9,007 nucleotides of DNA from Methanosarcinales archaeon (GTDB taxonomy: Archaea > Halobacteriota > Syntropharchaeia > Alkanophagales > Methanospirareceae): contig JAODGV010000102.1 in assembly GCA_025464425.1 (NCBI GenBank), positions 1-9,007 on the forward strand, read 5' to 3'. Positions 1 through 5,177 of this stretch are shown here, in pieces. The notes below the pieces were generated by a model. That model was not told the origin of the DNA and did not search any database. It saw nothing but the letters and a program-made list of their open reading frames with translations. Each line of letters begins with the position of its first letter. Within the stretch, counting starts at the first letter, position 1. Position numbers and translations under genes: made by a program.

Positions 1-278
1 AGTATGCCCTGCCGAATACGCTTTGCCAGTTCGTATTCCAGTCTCGCAGGCTCATCCCGGTTTATCCAGACCTGTATTATTGCGCCGAGCCTGCCATCCG
101 GCGTCTCCTGAGCGCTCAACCATCTCTCCACTCCACCTTCTGATTCACCAAAGACCGTTGAGGGCAGAGCAGTGGCGCTGTAAGCCGCTCTCTTCAATAA
201 CCGTTCATTACTCGCTGTTATGCATATCCGTGCAAATAAGCCATAAAAAGCCTCACAGTATGTGTCTTCTATATACAT
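1..278 (-). CDS. ftr: Formylmethanofuran:tetrahydromethanopterin formyltransferase, N-terminal part (runs off left edge)
   Basis: Ftr moves the formyl group between formylmethanofuran and tetrahydromethanopterin in the cytoplasmic C1 pathway of methanogens and methane oxidisers. Reading leftwards from the ATG at 278 gives 92 complete codons. They match the Ftr N-terminus as I remember it: IEDTYCEAF (residues 3-11), an ITA segment (20-22), a GGVERWL stretch (48-54) and the family hallmark ETPDGR (58-63). The usual family text 'ETPDGRPG' reads ETPDGRLG here, and 'RIGQC' reads RIRQG (87-91), so this is a divergent copy or a paralogue. The start lies about five residues inside the usual N-terminus, and the SD is weak. 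The start follows the ahbB stop by four bases, so the two are probably co-transcribed. About 200 residues lie outside the window. Confidence 0.85.
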   Translation of the reverse strand, partial: MYIEDTYCEAFYGLFARICITASNERLLKRAAYSATALPSTVFGESEGGVERWLSAQETPDGRLGAIIQVWINRDEPARLEYELAKRIRQGI

Positions 279-282
279 CGTC

Positions 283-762
283 CTAAAATGGATGCTTAAT
301 ACTCGTCCGTTTGAACTGCTCATCACTGAACATGACTATATAATCTCTGATACCAGCAACCTCGGACATACGTTTCGCAAATTTCTCGACCGATTCGCGG
401 TTATATCCATGAACAACGGTAAAGAGGTTATATTCCCACTTACCCGGTATGGTCACGCGTTCATAACAGTGTGTCACCTCTTTATGTGATGCGAATATGT
501 TACCAATGCGTTCGACGAGTTCTTCGGGCACCTTCCACGCTATAACAGCATTTGCCACTATCCCTATTTTACGCTGATTCACAGATATGCCCAGCCTCTT
601 TATCACGCCCATACTCTTCAATCTTTTCAATCGAGCTATAACTTCAGCTTCGGTCAGCCCCGTCTGAGCTGCTATCGCTTTGAATGGCTCCCTGTCCAGT
701 GGTAGTCCATCCTGCGTGATGCGCAGGATAGCCTGATCCTTCTCATCTTTCACTGCCGGCAT
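283..762 (-). CDS. ahbB: Siroheme decarboxylase beta subunit (AhbB), Lrp/AsnC-like fold
   Basis: With AhbA it decarboxylates siroheme to 12,18-didecarboxysiroheme in the siroheme-dependent heme pathway of archaea and sulfate reducers. The protein has an AsnC-like N-terminal winged helix (DEKDQAIL through GVIKRLG) and a C-terminal RAM-like domain with the AhbB-type text KVPEE, THCYER and a C-terminal FKRTS. I place the start at the ATG at 762 (MPAVKDEKD), which has a GGTGATG sequence just upstream and overlaps ahbA by 20 bases. The frame is open to an ATG at 798, which would add 12 Met/Ser/Val-rich residues with no visible SD. The family was long annotated as Lrp/AsnC transcription regulators; pairing with AhbA argues for the enzyme. 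Confidence 0.88.
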   Translation of the reverse strand: MPAVKDEKDQAILRITQDGLPLDREPFKAIAAQTGLTEAEVIARLKRLKSMGVIKRLGISVNQRKIGIVANAVIAWKVPEELVERIGNIFASHKEVTHCYERVTIPGKWEYNLFTVVHGYNRESVEKFAKRMSEVAGIRDYIVMFSDEQFKRTSIKHPF

Positions 763-1252
763 CACCATCATCACCATTGATGAAGTTGAACCTGACATCT
801 ATCTTGAATACGCGTGTTGTGGGTAGATCAAGGACATCAGAATCCGGTATACCTGCCCGCCTCTTTATCTCCTCAACCGTCTTCGCCAGGTTCTTATCGC
901 CACAGGTGGTCACCGTAAACCAGAGATTATAGTCATGCTCACGCCGATAATTGTGCGTTACGCTCATATACTCGTTGACGATACCAACCACACGCTTCAT
1001 ATCTTCCTCCGGCACTTTCATTGCCATCAGTGTGGAGGAGCATGTACCGAGCTTGTGCGTATCAAGAATGGTACGCAAATTGCGAATGACACCCTCTGAG
1101 TAGAGCCTCCTCACCCTGGCAAAAGCTTCTTCTTCGGTAAGTCCGAGCCTGCTGGCAAGTACTGCATACGGACAACGATCCAGTGGGAACTCGTCCTGCA
1201 TCAGCTGGAGCAGTTCCTTATCCGTCCGGTCCAGCTTGACTTTTTCTCCCAT
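743..1252 (-). CDS. ahbA: Siroheme decarboxylase alpha subunit (AhbA), Lrp/AsnC-like fold
   Basis: Partner of AhbB in the siroheme decarboxylase heterodimer, acting in the cytoplasm. The 169-residue product has a winged-helix half (LDRTDKELLQLMQ through GVIRNLR) and a second half carrying MKVPEE, THNYRREHDYNLWFT and LPTTRVFKI. The THNY/EH.YNLWFT stretch, with its conserved histidines, is the AhbA signature and lies in the siroheme-binding region of the family. The start at 1252 has an AGGAG about 10 bases upstream. The last residues (FINGDDGDAG) are written in the GATGGTGATG repeat that also holds the ahbB start. It is the first gene of an ahbA-ahbB-ftr unit. A purely regulatory AsnC role is the alternative, less likely for an adjacent unequal pair. 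Confidence 0.88.
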   Translation of the reverse strand: MGEKVKLDRTDKELLQLMQDEFPLDRCPYAVLASRLGLTEEEAFARVRRLYSEGVIRNLRTILDTHKLGTCSSTLMAMKVPEEDMKRVVGIVNEYMSVTHNYRREHDYNLWFTVTTCGDKNLAKTVEEIKRRAGIPDSDVLDLPTTRVFKIDVRFNFINGDDGDAGSER

Positions 1253-1302
1253 TTTTCTTCATCTCCTTCTCCACGTCTGATTGTAGCAGAGTACAAACAG
1301 GT

Positions 1303-1313
1303 AAATTATAAAG
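1303..1313 (-). promoter_or_regulatory. Candidate TATA element for ahbA-ahbB-ftr
   Basis: On the minus strand this reads CTTTATAATTT, an A/T box in an otherwise mixed region. A start about 26 bases downstream would fall near 1283 and leave a leader of about 30 bases containing the GGAGAAGGAG stretch before the ahbA ATG. Inferred from position and composition only. Confidence 0.4.
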
Positions 1314-1345
1314 GTATTGATGAATAAAAGAAAAGAAGATATGAT

Positions 1346-1358
1346 TGCAATATAAGTA
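1346..1358 (+). promoter_or_regulatory. Candidate TATA element for the DUF790 gene (leaderless start)
   Basis: The sequence GCAATATAAGTAT lies about 15-26 bases before the ATG at 1372, where an archaeal TATA box would sit if the mRNA began at or next to the start codon. No SD precedes 1372, which fits a leaderless transcript. Confidence 0.4.
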
Positions 1359-1371
1359 TAACACATGTATA

Positions 1372-2904
1372 ATGTTACCATCAGAACTCCTCATCACAAC
1401 CACAAAACGTGGTCGAATATACCCGGTGTTTGCACCGCTGGACGAAGAGCATAAGCAACTGGCAGAGGAGCTCATCACGCTTTATAGCAGCTTTACCGGC
1501 AAACGAAAGAGCGATATTGATGCCATACTGGGTGAACTGGAGCAGGGCTCGAATTTCAAGTTGATACAGGGGCTCAGGAAACTGCTGGAACGCAGATGTG
1601 TATTCAAATCAGAATTCGTTATAGAACCTGTGGTTGCCCGTAGAGCGGTATTTGAAGCGGCATGTAATAAAAGGATAAGGAACGAAGATGAGCGGATGCG
1701 GGTTATACGTACTGTTGCGGAACGATTGAACGTCACAGCCGCTGAATTAGAGGAGTCTTTATGGGCGGATCGCGAATCAGAGCAGATACTGGCTGAATTT
1801 ACGAGTCTGGAGCCCGAGGAACTGCTGAGATTGTATAATCTCGCACTCGCTCAAACACTGCTATTCAAAGCTTCGAGCATGACCTTACACTTAAATGGCA
1901 ATTATAAGAGGCTATTTCGCGCAATAAAATATCTCGGACTGATGTATACACCCGAAGGTGCGGGAGCTATAAGGATAGAAGGCGCTATCTCGCTTCTGAA
2001 GCTGGGTGAGCGTTACGGAACTGCACTATCAAAATTGTTGCCACAAATTCTCGATTGCAATGCATGGGTAATGGATGCCGAGATCGTTATTCGTAGAGGT
2101 ACGCCAAGGGTATACCATTTTGTACTTGATAGCCGCAGATGCAGGCATATACTGCCGCAGTGCGGGGAGAAGGAAGAACTGACATTTGACAGCAGAATTG
2201 AGGAGCTATTTTATAATGAGTTCACTGCTCTGCCGGCAGCGGGGAACTGGGAATTGATAAGGGAGCCCGATGCGGTATTCACAGAGAAGGGCGTATTCAT
2301 ACCGGATTTCAAGTTCATACACAGGGAACTGCCACTGGAGATTTATTTTGAGATAGTTGGTTTCTGGACTGAGGAATACCTGAGCAGGAAGATAGCCAAA
2401 CTTCGTGCTCTACCCTTCGATATCATCGTGGCAATAGACAGGGATCTCGCATGTTCAGCCCTGCATGATAATATGCCTGATACTGTGATAGAATACAGCA
2501 GGAAGGTGCCTGTTGGTGCGGTGCTGCGGTATCTGGAGGATAGGGAGCGTGAGGAGATCGAGCGGCAGGTGAAACACCTGAATAAGCTACCGCTGAAGCT
2601 TGACACCGGCACTGAAATAGTCCGCATTGGCGATATCGCATCGCAGTATGGTGTGAGTAAGGAAGCCATAAGGGAGGTCTGCGCTGCACATAAGGATTAC
2701 GTGGTGTTCAAGGAGGTACTGGTGAAGCGTGAGTTGTTGAACGGGCTGAAGGAACGTATGCGTGCCATAAGCTCATATGTGGAAGCGAGGAAACTCATAG
2801 AGGCTATGGGCTTACCGCCAGATGATGTGCTGGCAAAACTGGGGTTCAAAGTGGTATGGAGAGGGCTGGATATAGAAGCCGCGACTGTTACAGAAACTAT
2901 TTAA
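1372..2904 (+). CDS. DUF790 family protein (Bax1-type, XPB-associated nuclease family)
   Basis: The 510-residue product begins MLPSELL, the usual opening of the archaeal DUF790 family, whose studied member Bax1 binds the XPB helicase and cuts DNA in nucleotide excision repair. A PD-(D/E)XK-like core is visible: FDSRIEELF (272-280), EPD (298-300), FIPDF (309-313, Asp312) and FEIVGFW (326-332, Glu327), followed by Lys340 in LSRKIAKL. The C-terminal part holds a helix-turn-helix-like stretch around IASQYGVSKEAI (about 422-433). An open TTG at 1345 would add nine residues, but the family text starts at 1372. XPB genes often neighbour this family, but none is in the window. Its stop overlaps that of thyX on the other strand. 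Confidence 0.85.
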   Translation: MLPSELLITTTKRGRIYPVFAPLDEEHKQLAEELITLYSSFTGKRKSDIDAILGELEQGSNFKLIQGLRKLLERRCVFKSEFVIEPVVARRAVFEAACNKRIRNEDERMRVIRTVAERLNVTAAELEESLWADRESEQILAEFTSLEPEELLRLYNLALAQTLLFKASSMTLHLNGNYKRLFRAIKYLGLMYTPEGAGAIRIEGAISLLKLGERYGTALSKLLPQILDCNAWVMDAEIVIRRGTPRVYHFVLDSRRCRHILPQCGEKEELTFDSRIEELFYNEFTALPAAGNWELIREPDAVFTEKGVFIPDFKFIHRELPLEIYFEIVGFWTEEYLSRKIAKLRALPFDIIVAIDRDLACSALHDNMPDTVIEYSRKVPVGAVLRYLEDREREEIERQVKHLNKLPLKLDTGTEIVRIGDIASQYGVSKEAIREVCAAHKDYVVFKEVLVKRELLNGLKERMRAISSYVEARKLIEAMGLPPDDVLAKLGFKVVWRGLDIEAATVTETI

Positions 2905-3617
2905 CTGGTTTTCAGTTCGTGCTCTATCAACCTCCGCGCTTCTGACTCAAATTCGCGTTTCAACACGCGTTTAGTTGGTATTATACCTTTAAATGGGCAG
3001 TTCGCGGGTCTCACCATGTTCTCAGGGCATACACCCAGTGTGTAGCCGCGACACCATATATGAGCGAATATCGTGGGATATTCACGCACGCATAATTTAT
3101 ACATGCACTTCGCAAGCTCTCTTATCTCGGGTGACGCACGTACGCATAGACGTAGCATGAAGAAATTGATCAGACTGCGAACGTTCATTGTAACCACATA
3201 ATGAGTGTGGAGCGCCATTGGCAGTACATACCGCGCATACTCACGTGGGACACCGAGTTTTCGTAACCGCGCATACGTATCATTCGCGCTCTTCATCGCT
3301 CCACGGTAGATAGCTTCTGCATCTCCTTTTAAACCCTCAGGGATATAAAATCCAAAGCCCTGTTCTTCGTTATAACGTGTGCTTCTCGCAGTATGTGAAG
3401 CGATTCTATGCTCCAGTAACTCTCTACTGAGTGCAACACTTATACCCTCAATATCGAAGGTGAAGTAGATATGTTCAAGTGCCGAAGAGTAATCGTTATC
3501 CACGATCAGCTCAACTATTTCTTTCGCACTCCGCATCAGAGATGAATCGCTCGTCTTCGCCGCAGTGGCAACGAGTTCCACACCCTCCCCTGTTACCCTC
3601 AGAAGTTTTACTTCCAT
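2901..3617 (-). CDS. thyX: Flavin-dependent thymidylate synthase
   Basis: ThyX makes dTMP from dUMP using methylene-tetrahydropterin and FAD/NAD(P)H, normally as a homotetramer. The 238-residue product shows LEHIYFTFDIEGIS (59-72), the substrate motif region EHRIASHTARS (69-79) followed by TRY, the helix MNVRSLINFFMLRL and a C-terminal Cys-containing tail (VCPENMVRPANCPF) like those of archaeal members. The family signature is RHRX7S; here the first Arg is Glu69, while His70, Arg71 and Ser79 are kept. I chose the ATG at 3617 (MEVKLLRVTGEG), where family similarity begins, with GTGAT upstream; the frame is open to an ATG at 3656 adding 13 hydrophobic residues. It is convergent with the DUF790 gene. 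Confidence 0.92.
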   Translation of the reverse strand: MEVKLLRVTGEGVELVATAAKTSDSSLMRSAKEIVELIVDNDYSSALEHIYFTFDIEGISVALSRELLEHRIASHTARSTRYNEEQGFGFYIPEGLKGDAEAIYRGAMKSANDTYARLRKLGVPREYARYVLPMALHTHYVVTMNVRSLINFFMLRLCVRASPEIRELAKCMYKLCVREYPTIFAHIWCRGYTLGVCPENMVRPANCPFKGIIPTKRVLKREFESEARRLIEHELKTS

Positions 3618-3765
3618 TTCTATCACTTTTATAATGAATACTAAACACCTATACATAGTTTTCTATCCTATAGAATCTCCGATCAAGAAATAAAGGTGCA
3701 TGGTGGAATATCCAAAAAATTAGAAAGGATTATACGAAGAAAGTTTAATTGTGCAACACAGCAAC

Positions 3766-3791
3766 TTTATATATGGAATGAATATATATTC
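3766..3791 (+). promoter_or_regulatory. TATA region with a perfect 12-bp palindrome upstream of the NifX-like gene
   Basis: TTTATATAT (3766-3774), preceded by CAAC, fits an archaeal BRE/TATA for a start near 3796. A second box is the perfect palindrome GAATATATATTC (3780-3791). It sits about 26 bases before the ATG at 3814, so it could be the TATA box of a leaderless mRNA or an operator over the promoter. An AAGGGGA (3796-3802) is a weak SD. The rest of 3618-3813 is AT-rich divergent intergenic DNA in which I see no gene. Confidence 0.45.
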
Positions 3792-3813
3792 AAATAAGGG
3801 GAATGATAATAAT

Positions 3814-4329
3814 ATGAAGATATGCGTAACAGCGGCAGGGGATGATCTGGATGCGGAGGTGGATCCGCGGTTCGGACGGTGTCAGTATCTAATATTCGTG
3901 GATAGCGATACGATGGAATACGAGGCTATACCGAACGAAGCGATGGGCGCACCGGGTGGCGCGGGTATTCAGGCTGCTCAGACCGTCGTGAACAGAGGTG
4001 CAGAGGTGCTGATTAGCGGTAATATAGGACCAAATGCGTTTCAGGTGCTATCTACCGCGGGTGTGAGAATCGCAACAGGCGCGTATGGCACTGTCCGGGA
4101 AGCGATAGAGATGTATAAAAGTGGCAGGCTGATGGAGGCAGGGACTTCGACCGTTGCCGCTCATGCCGGCATGAGTATGGGTATGAGTACGAGCATGGGC
4201 ATGGGTGGCGGACGAGGCGCAGGCAGAGGTATGGGCAGAGGCATGGGCCTGGCATGCAGCAGCCCGCCTCATCACAGCCAGAATCACCGCGCACGAGTGG
4301 GGAACTCAACCATTTATCAGATATGGTAA
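3814..4329 (+). CDS. NifX/NifB-C-like protein (dinitrogenase iron-molybdenum cofactor family) with Met/Gly/Arg-rich tail, frameshifted near its C-terminus
   Basis: Residues 1-115 form the domain found in NifX, NifY and the C-terminus of NifB, which binds FeMo-cofactor or Fe-S precursors: MKICVTAAG, DPRFGRC, GAPGGAGIQAAQ, ISGNIGPNAFQVLSTAGVRI and EAIEMYKSGRL. A repeat tail of GM, GRG and GMG units follows. The ATG at 3814 is chosen over the open start at 3751 because domain similarity begins there. As read, the frame ends at 4329 with an unlikely Ser/His-rich tail. The -1 frame gives a far better ending, described at 4254-4391. No nitrogenase genes are near, so the role is probably general metal or Fe-S cofactor handling; many archaea carry such stand-alone proteins. 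Confidence 0.8.
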   Translation: MKICVTAAGDDLDAEVDPRFGRCQYLIFVDSDTMEYEAIPNEAMGAPGGAGIQAAQTVVNRGAEVLISGNIGPNAFQVLSTAGVRIATGAYGTVREAIEMYKSGRLMEAGTSTVAAHAGMSMGMSTSMGMGGGRGAGRGMGRGMGLACSSPPHHSQNHRARVGNSTIYQIW

Positions 4330-4391
4330 GCAGACTGGAGAGGGAGATAGAGGAGGTGAAGAAGAGGATAGAGGAGCTTAAAAGGAGGTGA
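4254..4391 (+). other. Out-of-frame C-terminal segment of the NifX-like protein (Gln/Pro linker plus coiled coil)
   Basis: In the -1 frame this stretch reads MQQPASSQPESPRTSGELN, then LSDMVSRLEREIEEVKKRI and EELKRR before a TGA at 4389-4391. It continues the GMG repeat naturally: one extra C in GGGCCTGG (4245-4252) would give GMGPGMQQ and a 192-residue protein ending six bases before the next ATG. The TGA lies inside the SD of the next gene, as expected for a true gene end in a packed operon. It could be a separate 45-codon ORF from 4254, but there is no SD for it. Cause undecided: sequencing or assembly error, real one-base deletion, or recoding. Confidence 0.7.
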
Positions 4392-4393
4392 TG
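4383..4393 (+). promoter_or_regulatory. Strong SD site for the 50-residue gene
   Basis: AGGAGGTGATG is nearly fully complementary to the 3' end of archaeal 16S rRNA. It ends four bases before the ATG at 4398 and contains the TGA of the upstream -1 frame. This supports 4398 as a real start for a very short gene. Confidence 0.8.
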
Positions 4394-4397
4394 TAAG

Positions 4398-4550
4398 ATG
4401 CCAGGAGGGTTCTGGTGGTGTGGAAGAAGAGGTAATCCATGCCGCAGATGGTACTGGATGCCGGGCTGGTGGTGGACCGGAATATATGGACCAGCAGTAC
4501 CATGGGGATATTCAGTGCCATACTATGGCTATGGGAGGTGGTATAGATGA
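4398..4550 (+). CDS. Small Trp/Tyr-rich protein of unknown function (50 residues)
   Basis: It begins MPGGFWWCGRRGNPCRRWYW and ends YYGYGRWYR. It holds nine Trp, seven Tyr and one Phe in 50 residues, with Cys8 and Cys15 in an Arg-rich setting and many Gly and Pro. There is no signal peptide and no hydrophobic run long enough for a membrane helix. The perfect SD and the 4-base ATGA overlap with the next gene show it is translated within the cassette. I do not recognise a named domain. Similar short aromatic proteins sit beside DUF5320 and NifX-like genes in anaerobes, by my recollection, so a structural or metal-binding partner role is a guess. Confidence 0.75.
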   Translation: MPGGFWWCGRRGNPCRRWYWMPGWWWTGIYGPAVPWGYSVPYYGYGRWYR

Positions 4551-4714
4551 GTGGCATGGGCAGAGGAGGCAGAGGTAGAATGGGTGGCAGAGGCTTGGGA
4601 CCCGGTGGAGAATGCCGGTGCCCTAATTGCGGCTATACCATGCCACATCAAGCCGGAGTGCCATGCTATCAGCAGACATGCCCCAAATGCGGGTCTAAAA
4701 TGACGAGACCGTGA
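4547..4714 (+). CDS. Small zinc-ribbon protein with Gly/Arg-rich N-terminus (55 residues)
   Basis: The N-terminal 21 residues are Gly/Arg/Met repeats (MSGMGRGGRGRMGGRG), like the tail of the NifX-like protein upstream. The rest is a compact ribbon: CRCPNCGY (Cys23, Cys25, Cys28), Cys40, and CPKCG (Cys45, Cys48). The two CxxC pairs would bind Zn2+ or, rubredoxin-like, Fe; Cys23 and Cys40 are extra thiols. The ATG overlaps the stop of the preceding gene (ATGA), indicating coupled translation. Such ribbons are known next to NifX-like and DUF5320 genes in methanogens and sulfate reducers, but their function is not established as far as I know. Confidence 0.75.
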   Translation: MSGMGRGGRGRMGGRGLGPGGECRCPNCGYTMPHQAGVPCYQQTCPKCGSKMTRP

Positions 4715-4717
4715 AAT

Positions 4718-4728
4718 AGGAGGTGATG
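4718..4728 (+). promoter_or_regulatory. Strong SD site for the DUF5320-like gene
   Basis: AGGAGGTGATG ends six bases before the ATG at 4735, within the 20-base gap after the zinc-ribbon stop. It fixes the start at 4735. Confidence 0.75.
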
Positions 4729-4734
4729 TGAAAG

Positions 4735-5052
4735 ATGGCTGGATATAGATGGAGGAACATGTATTATCTAACTGGTTTGCCGGGCTGGATGAGATTCGGG
4801 TTCTCGCCTGGGTGGATAGGAAGGAGCCCGACGGGATTACCGCCGACGGCACAGTATCTCATGCAGACGGGGCAGATGCCTCAGTTCGCATCGTGGATAC
4901 AGCAGCAGGCACCAGCAGGTGTGCCTTTCACACCGATGGGTATGCCTGCGATCTCGAGGGAGCAGGAGATTTCTATGCTTGAATCCCAGGCTAAGATGCT
5001 CAGCAACCAGTTAGAGCAGATAAAGAAGCGACTGGAAGAGCTTAAGAAATAA
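4735..5052 (+). CDS. DUF5320-like small protein with C-terminal coiled coil (105 residues)
   Basis: The N-terminal half is aromatic and Gly/Pro-rich (WRNMYYLTGLPGWMRFG, then SPGW and AQYLMQTGQMPQF), a pattern seen in small archaeal proteins of this type. Residues about 75-105 form a clear coiled coil (ISMLESQAKMLSNQLEQIKK, then RLEELKK). There are no Cys, no signal peptide and no membrane helix. The coiled coil resembles the out-of-frame tail of the NifX-like protein, so the two could pair. It is the last gene of the cassette; its 3' end forms one arm of the terminator hairpin. The DUF5320 assignment is from memory; function unknown. Confidence 0.7.
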   Translation: MAGYRWRNMYYLTGLPGWMRFGFSPGWIGRSPTGLPPTAQYLMQTGQMPQFASWIQQQAPAGVPFTPMGMPAISREQEISMLESQAKMLSNQLEQIKKRLEELKK

Positions 5053-5077
5053 ACAGGCTCTTCCTTTTTATTTTTTT
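5034..5077 (+). terminator. Hairpin plus T-tract terminator of the small-protein cassette
   Basis: GGAAGAGC (5034-5041) pairs with GCTCTTCC (5057-5064) in an 8-bp perfect stem with a 15-base loop. TTTTTATTTTTTT follows directly (5065-5077). The left arm lies in the last codons of the DUF5320-like gene. T-tracts alone can terminate archaeal transcription, so this probably separates the cassette from the NifU-like gene. Confidence 0.75.
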
Positions 5078-5177
5078 AGCAAAATTATTTTTAGCTTTTG
5101 AAAAACAATACCAGTAGTTGAGTGCAAACCGTGCATCGGCTGGAGAGAATGTGTGGAAAATGAGGAAAGGAGAAGGA

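Noticed and set aside
23..286. 87-residue plus-strand open frame at the left edge
   Set aside because: It is antisense to the ftr fragment, which has a clear family match; the plus-strand product resembles nothing and is Ser/His-rich as expected of a shadow.
1218..1478. 86-residue minus-strand open frame across the divergent promoter
   Set aside because: It overlaps the starts of both ahbA and the DUF790 gene in other frames and shows no domain.
4244..4252. Programmed -1 frameshift site at GGGCCTGG
   Set aside because: It is not a standard X XXY YYZ slippery heptamer, and I saw no clear downstream stem; a missing base explains it more simply, though recoding is not excluded.
4048..4309. Two minus-strand open frames, rich in His/Thr or Cys/Ser/Pro
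   Set aside because: They are antisense to the Gly/Met repeat region of the NifX-like gene; the repeated composition comes from that repeat.
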